Below are positions 18,679 through 28,180 of a DNA stretch of 64,000 nt, piece after piece. Within the stretch, counting starts at the first letter, position 1, and every line of letters starts with the position of its first letter. The stretch lies in NCBI RefSeq assembly GCF_014396585.1, contig NZ_CP060717.1, positions 310,001 to 374,000 of the forward strand, read 5' to 3'. The notes under the pieces are model-generated. The model ran no database searches, was not told where the DNA came from, and saw only the letters and a list, made by a program, of their open reading frames with translations. This stretch comes from Sphingomonas rhizophila. GTDB taxonomy: Bacteria; Pseudomonadota; Alphaproteobacteria; Sphingomonadales; Sphingomonadaceae. A program made the translations under genes and the position numbers.

Positions 18679-19426
18679 ATGTACCGCAATTCCCTTAATT
18701 CCCGCGACCGGGCGGTGACGATCGGACTGGTCCTGGCGGTGCACGCGGGACTGGCGCTGGCGCTGCTCAACCTGTCGGGAACCGTTGATATCATCCCCCG
18801 CCAGCCCGACCTTGAGATCTTCGACATCACCGCCGATCCGCCGCCGCCGGAGCCGGTCGTCGACCTTGTCCAAAACGACGAAAAGGAAAAACCGAAGAAG
18901 GAAGAGGGCGCGGCGTCGGCGAAAAATATCGAAAGCAAGGCGACCCGGTAGCGCGGCCCAAGCCGCGCGTCGAGGTTCCGGCCAAGCCGCCGATTTCCTC
19001 GTCACCGACCCCCAACACCGGCGTTGATCCGACCCAGGGCGCGTCCGACGTAGTCGGCCCCGGCACCGGTGCGGGCGGCACGGGCACTGGCACCGGCAGC
19101 GGCGGATCGGGTAGTGGCAGCGGTGGCGGCGGCGGTGGAGGCAAGCCGACCGAAGTCAGCATCCTGCGCAAGGTCGACGGAAATGCCTACCCGCCGCCAT
19201 CCGCTCGCGCTGGCCGCGCGGCGGGCGCATCTTCACCCGCCTTCGAATCTCGCCCGAGGGGCGGGTGGTCCAGTGCGACATCATGCGGTCGTTCGGCGAC
19301 AGGAACGCCGACGACTGGACCTGCGCGCTGCTTCGTGACCGCGCGAGTTTCAAGCCGGCGACCGACGCCACCGGCAAGCCCATCGCCGCCTGGTTCGGCT
19401 ACGTCCAGTCCGACCGGGAATTCTAG
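18679..19426 (+). CDS. TonB family energy transducer, twice frameshifted as read
   Basis: The reconstructed protein has 249 residues: an N-terminal inner-membrane helix (TIGLVLAVHAGLALALL), an acidic Pro/Glu/Lys linker, a Gly/Ser/Thr-rich spacer, and a TonB C-terminal domain with GRIFTRLRISPEGRVVQCDI and WTCALLRDRASFKPATDATG. It would pass proton-motive energy to outer-membrane receptors such as those in this window. The frame breaks at the CCC at 18944-18946 and again at the GGG at 19223-19225; adding one base at each restores a continuous product. It ends overlapping the convergent amylase gene by three bases. Confidence 0.82.
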
Positions 19427-20801
19427 CGCGCGAGCAGGCGATAGCCCAAGCGGGAAGCTCGACCTTCATCCCGGCCTTGACCATCACCGGCTTGCCGCCG
19501 CGAAATTCGCGATAGGTTCCGGCCGCCTGTGCCGTGGTGAGTGTCGCCGTCACCGGCCTGGCGCTGAGGTTGAAAAGCCCGACGACCTGGTTTTTCCCCT
19601 GCGTCCGCACCCAGCTGAACAACTGCTTGGGCTGGTCATTGTCCAGCTTGACCATCCGCGCGCCCCATTGTCCGTTGCGAAGGGCGGGGTTGGCCTTGCG
19701 GAACGTGACAAGGTCGCGAAGCAACGGCCCCATCGCGCAGGCCTTGCCCTGCGACCAGTCGATTGGGTCGCGCTCGAAGAACTCCAGCCGCTTGGTGTTG
19801 CACGCCTCCATGCCGTTGTAGATCAGCGGCATTCCCTCGTTGGTGAAGGACAGCGCGGTCATCGCCGCCAGTGATGGTCCGAAATTCTCCTTCACGGACC
19901 CCTCCCACGAATTGCTGTCGTGGTTTTCGAGGTAGGTCATGCGCATCGCTTCACGCGGCCAGGCGGACTCGTTCTCGGCGTAATAGCCGTAGAGCGCGGT
20001 CGCATCGGCCTTGCCCTTGGCGATGTCCTTGACGCTGTTATGCCAGTCCCAGGCATAGACCGCATCGAACGCGTGGCGGGTCAGTTCCGGCGTTTTCCAT
20101 TCGGCGAGCATGAAGACCGGGCGGATCTTCTCCAGCCGGGCCCGGGCCTTGTCCCAGAAATCGAGCGGAACGTAGCCGGCGACGTCGGCGCGGTAGCCGT
20201 CCACGCCCGCCTCGCGCACCCAATATTCCATGGCCTCGCCGACGTGTTCGCGGACGCCGGTCTTCGACCAGTCCAGGTCGATGATATCGGACCAGTCCCA
20301 CCAGGGCGTCGGGCGGAAGTCGCCTTTCCAGTCTTTTTCGTACCAGTCGGGATGCTTGGTCGCGAGCGCATTGTCCCACGCCGTATGGTTGGCGACGAGG
20401 TCGAGGATGACGTGCATGCCCTGCGCGTGGGCGGCGTTCACGAAAGCCTTGAAGTCGGCGAGAGTCCCGAATTCCGGGTTCACCGCGTAATAGTCCTTCA
20501 CCGAATAGGGCGAACCGAGCGTGCCCTTGCGGTTTTTCACGCCGATCGGGTGGATCGGCATCAGCCAGACGATGTCGACGCCCATCGCCTTCAGTCGCGG
20601 CAGCTGCGCCTGCGCGGCGCGGAAGGTGCCTTCCTTGGTGAACTGGCGCGTGTTGAGCTGGTAAAGGATCGCATTGTGCGACCAGGGCGCATTGTTGATC
20701 TGGCTGTAGGGCGTGGGCGCCCAATAGCCGGCAGGGGCGGGCGCGGCCGTCGCGGGGACGGCGGCGAGCGCGGCGGCGGCGGTCAACAGGGTGCGGATCA
20801 T
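19423..20801 (-). CDS. Exported GH13 alpha-amylase family enzyme
   Basis: A 459-residue glycoside hydrolase with a signal peptide (cut after ATAAPA). GH13 residues are in place: DLVANHTAWD, the nucleophile Asp in GVDGYRADVAG, the acid/base Glu in FMLAEW and the third Asp in LENHDSNSW. It should cut alpha-1,4-glucans in the periplasm or outside. As read the frame runs into a wrong tail at 19350. One extra G at 19445-19447 gives the natural ending PAWGYRLLAR and a stop at 19423. Its start overlaps the upstream transporter stop (ATGA), so the two form an operon. Confidence 0.92.
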
Positions 20802-22300
20802 TGCGCCTTCTCCTCAACGCGAAGCATCGCCAGCGCGGCCAGCACCATCACGCCGGCTGCAAAGGCCATGGTGTAGATCGGCTGGTCGGGAAACAGCGCC
20901 TTCATGATCGACCCCATCACCGTCGCGACCAGCAATTGCGGCACGACCACGAACACGTTGAACAGGCCCATGAAGATGCCGAGCTTCTGCTGCGGCAGGT
21001 TCGAGGCGAGGATGGCGTAGGGCATGGCAAGGATCGACGCCCAGGCGATGCCGACGCCAATCTCGGCGATCAGCAGGTGCTGGGGGTCCTTGAACAGGAA
21101 GAAGCTGGCATATCCCGCGGCGCCGCACAGCAGGCCAGCGATGTGGGTCCGCACCTTGCCGATGCGCCGCGCGAGGAACGGCAGCAGCGTCAGCGCGGCG
21201 ATGGCGGCGACACCGTTGTAGGTGGCGAATAGCACACCGACCCAATTGGCACCGTCCTGATAGGCGGCGCTGTCGGCGTCGGCCGAGCCGAAGAAATATT
21301 GGGCGACGACCGGCGTGGTGTTGATCCACATGATGAACAGCGCGGACCAGCTGAAGAACTGCGCCAGCGCCAGTTTCTTCATCAGCGGCGGCATGCCGGA
21401 AAAGTCGCCGACGATGCTGGACAGCATGTTGGATGACCGGCCGCCTTTGGCCATGGTGATCCCGGCGATCGAGGCGATGCCGTAGGCGATCAGTAGGCCG
21501 CCAAGCAGGTAGACCTCCTTTTCGAGCGCATAGATTTCGGTCACCGCGACGACGACTGCACCGGCGGCGATCCACAGGACGCTGCTGGTCAGCGACCGCG
21601 AGGCGAGGGCGCGCAGCGTCTGCCCGCCGTCGACCTCTTCGCCGCCGTCGGCAAAGGCGCGCACCTCGTCCGGCGAATATTCCCTGGTCGTCAGGATGGT
21701 CCACATGACCGCCGCGAACAGGGCGACGCCGCCGGCCCAGAAGCTGTATCGAACCGTGTCCGGGATCTGGCCGGGCGCGGCCTCGTTGGCGACGCCCCAA
21801 TGGTCGAGCAGGTAGGGAAAGATCGACCCGACAACCGCGCCCGCGCCGATGAAGGCGGTCTGCACGGCATAGCCGGCGGTGTGCTGGTCCTTGGGCAGCA
21901 TGTCGCCGACGAAGGCGCGAAACGGCTCCATCGACACGTTGAGGCTAGCATCGAGCATCCACAGCAGCAGCGCCGCCATCAGCAGCGCCCCGGACAGCGG
22001 CATCAGGATCAGCGACAGCGCGGCAAGGATCGCACCGGCGAGGAAATAGGGGCGGCGGCGGCCAAGACGGCCGAGCCAGGTGCGGTCGCTCATATGGCCG
22101 ATGATCGGCTGGACCAGCAGGCCGGTCAGCGGCGCCGCAACCCACAGCGCGGGGAGGTCATCGAGCGACGAGCCGAGCGTCTGGAAAATGCGGCTCATGT
22201 TTGAGTTCTGGAGCGCGAAGCCGATCTGAATCCCGAAGAAGCCGAACGAGATATTCCACAAACCCGCCCATGACTGGCGGGGCTTTGCCGTACTGGCCAT
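20798..22300 (-). CDS. MFS sugar transporter, SLC45/sucrose-carrier type
   Basis: A 500-residue protein with about twelve hydrophobic helices. Early sequence FGFFGIQIGFALQNSNMSRIFQ and the loop GHMSDRTWLGRLGRRRPYFL match the SLC45-like group found in proteobacterial maltose/sucrose loci. It is expected to bring maltodextrin products across the inner membrane with protons. The start has GGGAGAG upstream. A 14-base palindrome matching the one near the TonB receptor lies 76 bases upstream, suggesting LacI control. It is followed directly by the amylase gene. Confidence 0.92.
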   Translation of the reverse strand: MASTAKPRQSWAGLWNISFGFFGIQIGFALQNSNMSRIFQTLGSSLDDLPALWVAAPLTGLLVQPIIGHMSDRTWLGRLGRRRPYFLAGAILAALSLILMPLSGALLMAALLLWMLDASLNVSMEPFRAFVGDMLPKDQHTAGYAVQTAFIGAGAVVGSIFPYLLDHWGVANEAAPGQIPDTVRYSFWAGGVALFAAVMWTILTTREYSPDEVRAFADGGEEVDGGQTLRALASRSLTSSVLWIAAGAVVVAVTEIYALEKEVYLLGGLLIAYGIASIAGITMAKGGRSSNMLSSIVGDFSGMPPLMKKLALAQFFSWSALFIMWINTTPVVAQYFFGSADADSAAYQDGANWVGVLFATYNGVAAIAALTLLPFLARRIGKVRTHIAGLLCGAAGYASFFLFKDPQHLLIAEIGVGIAWASILAMPYAILASNLPQQKLGIFMGLFNVFVVVPQLLVATVMGSIMKALFPDQPIYTMAFAAGVMVLAALAMLRVEEKAQ

Positions 22301-22375
22301 GCCGCTCTCCCTGACCGGGTCTGTCGCCCGTTGTCGCGGAAGCTGGCAGAGGGCGTCGGGATGCACAACCGCGCT

Positions 22376-22389
22376 GCATTCGTATGCAC
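22376..22389. promoter_or_regulatory. Candidate LacI-family operator (transporter side)
   Basis: TGCATTCGTATGCA is an inverted repeat with 5-base perfect arms (TGCAT/ATGCA). It matches the site at 23494-23507 at 11 of 14 positions, with the common core TGnATnCGTATGnA. It sits between the LacI gene stop and the transporter start, where it could repress the transporter-amylase operon. This is inferred from sequence only. Confidence 0.55.
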
Positions 22390-22406
22390 GCGGGGATAGC
22401 GCGCGC

Positions 22407-23426
22407 CTAGCTGCTCTGGCGGACGATCAGCTGGACCGGAAGCAGGACGTCCTGGGCCACTTGGCCGGCGATGGTGGCGATCAAGGTTTCCACCAGCGTT
22501 TCGCCGGCTAGCCGCGTGTCCTGTGCAATAGTGGTCAGCGACGGTTCGGCCATGCGCGAGGCGGCGAGGTTGTCGAAGCCGACCACGGCGACGTCGCCCG
22601 GAGTGGTCCGCCCGGCGACATGAAGCGCGCGCATGGCGCCGATGGCGGTAAGGTCGCTGGCGGCAAAGATGGCGTCGAAGGACAGGCCCTTGGTGATCAG
22701 TTCCTCGACCGCCTGCCGTCCGCTCTCCTCGGTCGGATCGGCGTCGATGCGAAGGGCCTCGTCAAAGGACATGCCGGCATCGGTGAGCGCCTGGCGAAAG
22801 CCGCGATACCGGTCGCGAAATTCCGGCGAATTGTCCGACGCCCCGCCAAGGAAGGCGATGCGGCGACGGCCGCGTTCGACGAGGTGGCGCGCGGCAAGCA
22901 CGCCGCCCTGGACGTTATCCGACCCGATGGTGTTGCCGACTTGGCCGGATCCCGGCGCGCCCCAGCGAACGAAGTGCGTTCCCTGCCGGACAAGCTGCTC
23001 GAGCCGAGGGCGGGCGACGGTATAGTCGCCATAGCCAAGCAGGATGATCCCGTCGGCCTTGCGGCTGTCTTCGTAATCGACATGCCAGTCGCCCGACAGC
23101 TGCTGGAAGCTGATCAACAAGTCGAATCCCGCGCGCGCGCATGCACGAGTCATCGGCCCCAGCATGGCGAGGTAGAACGGGTTGATGAGGCTCTCGTCGG
23201 GGGTCGGGTCCTCGAAGAAGAGCAGCGCCAGCGTCCGCGAATGCTGTCGCCGAAGGCCCGACGCGTTCTTGTCGACCGTGTAGTGGAGCTGGCGGGCAGC
23301 GGCGAGGACGCGCTTGCGGGTCTCCTCGCTGACCGACGGATTACCCGACAGGGCGCGCGACACTGTCGGCTGCGATACGCCCGCGAGCGCCGCGATATCG
23401 AACGATGTTGGTCGGCGCTGCGACAT
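22407..23426 (-). CDS. LacI family transcriptional regulator
   Basis: A 339-residue repressor. The N-terminal helix-turn-helix is TSFDIAALAGVSQPTVSRAL (residues 7-26) with the hinge-type NASGLRRQHSRT after it, followed by the periplasmic-binding-like effector domain (GDVAVVGFDNLAASRMAEPSLTTI near the end). It lies between the transporter-amylase operon and the TonB receptor gene, so it likely senses a maltodextrin or related sugar. The start is the ATG directly before the HTH; a longer frame upstream has no family support. Confidence 0.93.
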   Translation of the reverse strand: MSQRRPTSFDIAALAGVSQPTVSRALSGNPSVSEETRKRVLAAARQLHYTVDKNASGLRRQHSRTLALLFFEDPTPDESLINPFYLAMLGPMTRACARAGFDLLISFQQLSGDWHVDYEDSRKADGIILLGYGDYTVARPRLEQLVRQGTHFVRWGAPGSGQVGNTIGSDNVQGGVLAARHLVERGRRRIAFLGGASDNSPEFRDRYRGFRQALTDAGMSFDEALRIDADPTEESGRQAVEELITKGLSFDAIFAASDLTAIGAMRALHVAGRTTPGDVAVVGFDNLAASRMAEPSLTTIAQDTRLAGETLVETLIATIAGQVAQDVLLPVQLIVRQSS

Positions 23427-23493
23427 GCGTGACGCGAAAACCCTTGCGTTGCCTTTGGGCCACGCCCGGCCCGTAACCACTTCGTACTGGAGG

Positions 23494-23507
23494 TGAATAC
23501 GTATGTA
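23494..23507. promoter_or_regulatory. Candidate LacI-family operator (receptor side)
   Basis: TGAATACGTATGTA is a pseudo-palindrome centred on ATACGTAT in the divergent region between the LacI gene and the TonB receptor gene. It shares the TGnATnCGTATGnA pattern with the site at 22376-22389. Placement 112 bases before the receptor start could allow control of both the receptor and the regulator. Confidence 0.5.
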
Positions 23508-23618
23508 TAGCGGCGTCGGCTGGCTGACAGAAGCCGACAATCCCAGCATGGTGACACAAGACCGTAATAACGGCTGACGGCGCACGGGAAACGCGCCTCA
23601 CGGAGGGGAAACATCATA

Positions 23619-26589
23619 ATGACCAAGCTGTTTGAGCGCTCGCTCTTCACCACCACGGCCAGCCCGGTGGTCCTCGGCCTCGCGCTCGCCATGGCGACGC
23701 CCGCCTACGCGCAGGACACGCAGACCGCCGACGAACAGGCCGCCGCCGCTGCCGCCGCGGAAGCGTCCGCCGAAGCGCAGGCCGCCTCGGCCGAGGCGCA
23801 GGCCGCCAGCGCCGCAGCGCAGGACGCGAGCGAAGGCCAGGAAGTTATCGTTCAGGGCTTCCGCGCTTCGCTGCAGAACGCGGTGAACGCGAAGAAGCGG
23901 GAAGACCAGATCGTCGAATCGGTTAGTGCCGAAGACATCGGCAAGCTGCCGGACAACTCGATCGCGGAATCGATTGCCCGCCTGCCGGGCCTCGCCGCCC
24001 AGCGTACGCAAGGCCGCGCCAGCATCATCTCGATCCGCGGCTTCGGTCCGGACTTCTCGGTGACGACGCTAAATGGCCGCGAACAGACGACGACCAACGA
24101 CAGCCGCTCGGTCGAGTTCGACCAGTTCCCGTCGGAAGTCATGAGCCAGGTGCTCATCTACAAGAGCCGGCGGCCGATCTCGTCCCGCAGGGCATGGTCG
24201 GGACGATCGACCTTCGCACCGTTCGCCCGCTCGACCAGCGCAAGAGCGTGCTCGCCGTCGGCGGCCGCGCCACCTATGTCGGCGACAAGCTGATGCCCGA
24301 TGCGAAGAACAAGGGCTGGCGCGCGTTCGCGACCTACATCGACCAGTTTGCTGACGACACGGTCGGCATCGCCCTGTCGGCGAGCTACACGGACGAGCCA
24401 TACCAGACCAAGGATTTCCAGGCCTGGGGTTTCGGTGGCTATGACGCCGACACCAAGAAGCCGGACGGCATCAAGCAGTGGTTCGAAGCCAGCTCGCTGA
24501 AGCGGCTCGGCCTCTCGGGCACGGTCCAGGCCAAGGTGTCCGACAACGTCATGATGACGTGGGACGCCTTCTATTCGAACTTCAAGGACTATGTGAACCA
24601 GCGCGGCATCGAATGGCCGGGCAACAATCTGGTCGGCACCGCGGAAGCCAACGGCCTGCTGACCGAAGGCACGTGGAACGACATCCACCCGATCATCGAA
24701 GGCTATGCCAACGACCGCAACGCCGATCTCTACTCTCTCGGCTGGAACACCAAGTGGGACGGTCACAACGGCTGGAAGGCCATGGCCGACGTCGCGTGGT
24801 CGCGCACCGACCGCACGGATCACCGCCTGGAATCGACGATCGGCACCGGTTACGCCGGCGCAGGTCCGAGCACGGACATCAGCTACGTTTGGGGCGACGA
24901 GGGTCCGGTGTTCAACCTGGACGGTCCGGTCGACTTCGGCGATCCGTCGCAGTTGGTCCTGACCGACACGCAAGGCTGGGGCTGGACCCGCGTGCAGGCC
25001 GGCTATGATGCGGTTCGCGAGACCCAGGACGACATCAAGCAGGCTCGTGCTGAACTCGAGCGCGAACTCGACGCGGGCTTCCTGAACTCGGTCAAGGCCG
25101 GCGTCAGCTTCGCCAATCGTTCGAAGGAACTGAAGGTCGCCGAAGGCTTCCTGGTTCCGGGCGGCACCGGCACCTGCCTGACGGGCAGCGGCACGGTCGC
25201 CAACACGCCGTGCGAAATCGCCATTCCTTCGGACGCGATCGTCGGTTCGTTCGATTTCATGCGTGGTATCGGACCGATCCTGGCCTACGATCCGCGCGAC
25301 CTCGTTGCCAGCGGCACGCTGGTCTACGATCCGAACCTGTCGAACGACGTCCTGAAGCGCCCGTACAAGGTGACCGAAAAGGTCTGGACGCCGTATGTCA
25401 TGGCAACGCTCAACGGCAATGCCGGCGACAGCGACCTCACCGGTAACATCGGCATCCAGGCGGTGCACACGTCGCAGTCCTCGGAAGGTTTCGCCTTCCC
25501 GAGCGGCGTTCAGACGAAGACCAAGGTCGGCACGAAGTATTGGGAATTCCTGCCCAGCATGAACCTGGCACTTCGCCGGCCGGACGGCCTCGTGTTCCGT
25601 CTCGCCGCGTCACGCCAGATGATGCGCGCCCGCCTGCCCGACATGTCGTCGAACCTCGATTATGGAACCGACATCACCGACGGCTTCATCATCAAGGGCA
25701 GCGGCGGCAACCCGTACATCAAGCCGTACATGGCGAACGCGATCGACTTCAACGTCGAGAAGTATTTCGGCAGCAAGGGCTACATCTCGCTGCAGACCTA
25801 CTTCAAGAAGATCACCCGCTACATCGCCAAGGGCTCGATCGAATTCGACTACAGCGACCTGCCGCCGCCGTCGGGCATCCCGCCCATCAGCAACATCGGC
25901 CGGTTGACGACCTTCGCCAACACCAAGGGCGGCAAGCTGTACGGCTTCGAACTGGCCGGAACGCTTCCGTTCGAAGTGTTCACGCCCGCGCTCGATGGCT
26001 TCGGCGTGACCGGTGGCCTCAGCTATTCGAAGACCAAGGTTCGTGACTTCGACGGCAACTTCACGCCCATCCCGGGTTATTCGAAGTGGGTCGGGAACGT
26101 GACGGCCTTCTACGAAAAGTACGGCTTCAATGCCCGCGCCAGCATGCGCTACCGCGATGGCTTCCGGGGCGAGTTCCGCGACTACAAGGGCGACGATTCG
26201 CCGCAATACGTGCTCGACGAGATGATCTTCGACGCGCAGGTTGGCTACGACTTCCCGTCGTCGTCGACGCTCGGCGGACTGTCGGTCTATCTCCAGGGCC
26301 AGAACCTGACCAACGAACGGCTTGCGACGGTCGACCAGAACGGATCGACCAACGACACGGCGTTCCTGCGGTACCAGACGTTCGGGCGGCGCTTCGTGGC
26401 CGGCTTCACCTACAAGTTCGGCATGCGCGACCGTGCGGAACCGGTAACGGCCGTGGTGGCGCCTCCCCGCCGTTGCCGCAACCGGTGCAGACGCAGACCT
26501 GCGCCGACGGGACGGTGATCGAGGCATCCGGCGTGTGCCCGGTCGTCCCGCCGCCGGCACCGGCTCCGTCGGGCGAACGCGGACTGTAA
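23619..26589 (+). CDS. TonB-dependent receptor of the starch locus, twice frameshifted as read
   Basis: A reconstructed 990-residue outer-membrane receptor. It has a signal peptide (cut near AYAQD), an unusual Ala/Glu-rich spacer at about residues 35-75, a TonB box (QEVIVQG), a plug domain with LPDNSIAESIARLPG and SIRGFG, and a barrel ending FGRRFVAGFTYKFG. A further Pro-rich tail carries the Cys pair in TCADGTVIEASGVCP and ends in GERGL. It should import malto-oligosaccharides. Frame breaks at the CC at 24167-24168 and the CCCC at 26464-26467; one base at each restores the protein. It heads the plus-strand operon with the halogenase and hydrolase genes, although a terminator follows it. Confidence 0.88.
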
Positions 26590-26599
26590 TTGACGGGGA

Positions 26600-26630
26600 G
26601 GGCCGGCGCCGGTTGCGCCGGCCCTTCTTC
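26600..26630 (+). terminator. Terminator-like hairpin after the TonB receptor gene
   Basis: A perfect 10-base stem, GGGCCGGCGC and GCGCCGGCCC around CGGTT, is followed by TTCTTC. It starts 11 bases after the receptor stop and probably lowers expression of the downstream enzyme genes relative to the receptor. Confidence 0.8.
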
Positions 26631-26674
26631 GAAATCCGGCGCAATATTGCCCGGGCCCCGGTTATCAGTACGGG

Positions 26675-28180
26675 ATGAGTGTGACCAAGACGCCCTCCAT
26701 CGTCATCGCCGGCGGCGGATCCGCCGGTTGGATGGCCGCCGCCGCCCTGTCACGTTTCCTGGGAAACGCGGGCAAGATCACGCTCATCGAATCCGAAGCG
26801 ATCGGAACGGTCGGCGTCGGCGAAGCGACCATCCCGCAAATCCATCATTTCAATAACGCCCTCGGCATTCCTGAGGCCGAGTTCCTCGAACAGACCAACG
26901 CTACCTTCAAGTTGGGCATCGAGTTCGTTGGCTGGCGCGATGCGGGCCATTCCTATTTCCACGGCTTCGGCCTGCTCGGCCGGGCGGTCGGGATCCTGCC
27001 GTTCCGCGACCTGTGGTTGAAGGGCAGGTTCGACGGCAGCGCCGAGGAGCTCGGCATCTACAACTTCAACGACGTTGCCGCGCGCGCCGGCCGGATGATC
27101 GGCCTTGGCCATTCCCCAAGCTCCGTCCGCGACCTCGTCTACGCCTATCATTTCGACGCGACGCTTTATGCCGCCTTCCTCCGCCGCATGGCCGAGGGTC
27201 GCGGGGTCGTGCGGATGGACGCGATGATCGAGGCGGTCGAACGCGACGAGGAGAGTGGCGACATCACCGCGCTGCGCCTCGACGGCGACCGCCGCGTCGA
27301 AGGCGACTTCTTCATCGATTGCACCGGCTTCCGCTCGCTGCTTCTGGGCGGTGCGCTGGGCGTGCCGTTCGAGGACTGGTCCCGGTGGCTGCCATGCAAT
27401 CGCGCGCTGGCCGTGCCGTGCGAGCGGGTCGATCCGCTGCATCCGTACACCCGCTCGACGGCGCGCTCCGCCGGCTGGCAATGGCGAATCCCGCTGCAGC
27501 ATCGGACCGGCAATGGCCATGTCTATTGCGCCGACTTCATTTCGGACGACGAGGCGGCCGCGACATTGCTCGCCAACCTCGACGGCAAGGCGCAGGCCGA
27601 TCCCCGCCCGATCCGCTTCACGACCGGCCGGCGCGCGCAGGCCTGGTCGCACAATTGCCTGGCGTTGGGCCTGGCGGCGGGATTCATGGAACCGCTGGAA
27701 TCGACCAGCCTCCACCTGATCCAGACCGCAGTGTCGCGCTTCCTGAAACTGATCCCCTCGTCCAACCGCGAGCATCGCGTGCGCGACACGTTCAATCGCC
27801 AGGTGGCGACAGAATGGGAGCAGATCCGCGACTTCCTGGTGCTGCACTATACCGTCAACCAGCGCACCGGCGAGCCGTTCTGGGATTATTGCCGGAACAT
27901 GGAGTTGCCGGACACGCTCGCCGCCAAAATCGGCATGTTCGAAGAATCGGGTGCGGTGCTGAAGGACGAGGGCGAACTATTCACCGAAGAAGGCTGGACC
28001 CAGGTGATGGTCGGCCAGGGCATCGAGCCGCAATCCTACTCCGCGCTGGCGCGAGGCATCGACGAGGGCGAGCTTCGCCAGTTCCTGTCGAGTCTGGCCG
28101 AAGCCTATCGCCAGCGCGCGCAAGCACTTCCGACCCATGCGCAATGGATCGACCATGTAATGAAGGGGAAAGCCGCATGA
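26675..28180 (+). CDS. Tryptophan-halogenase-family flavoprotein 1
   Basis: A 501-residue FAD-dependent protein. The dinucleotide site is IVIAGGGSAGWMAAAAL at the N-terminus and GVGEATIP follows. The catalytic Lys is conserved in ATFKLGIEFVGW, the family WxWxIP motif is WQWRIP, and the Glu partner lies in MEPLESTSLHLIQ. These features would allow FADH2-dependent halogenation of an aromatic ring, but in carbohydrate TonB loci such homologues occur without a known substrate. It overlaps the next amylase gene by four bases, tying it to starch use. Confidence 0.9.
   Translation: MSVTKTPSIVIAGGGSAGWMAAAALSRFLGNAGKITLIESEAIGTVGVGEATIPQIHHFNNALGIPEAEFLEQTNATFKLGIEFVGWRDAGHSYFHGFGLLGRAVGILPFRDLWLKGRFDGSAEELGIYNFNDVAARAGRMIGLGHSPSSVRDLVYAYHFDATLYAAFLRRMAEGRGVVRMDAMIEAVERDEESGDITALRLDGDRRVEGDFFIDCTGFRSLLLGGALGVPFEDWSRWLPCNRALAVPCERVDPLHPYTRSTARSAGWQWRIPLQHRTGNGHVYCADFISDDEAAATLLANLDGKAQADPRPIRFTTGRRAQAWSHNCLALGLAAGFMEPLESTSLHLIQTAVSRFLKLIPSSNREHRVRDTFNRQVATEWEQIRDFLVLHYTVNQRTGEPFWDYCRNMELPDTLAAKIGMFEESGAVLKDEGELFTEEGWTQVMVGQGIEPQSYSALARGIDEGELRQFLSSLAEAYRQRAQALPTHAQWIDHVMKGKAA

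Noticed and set aside
23619-24293. Short Ala-rich protein ending in an Arg/Ser tail
   Set aside because: It is the N-terminus of the TonB receptor; the tail after 24170 is out of frame because of the lost C.
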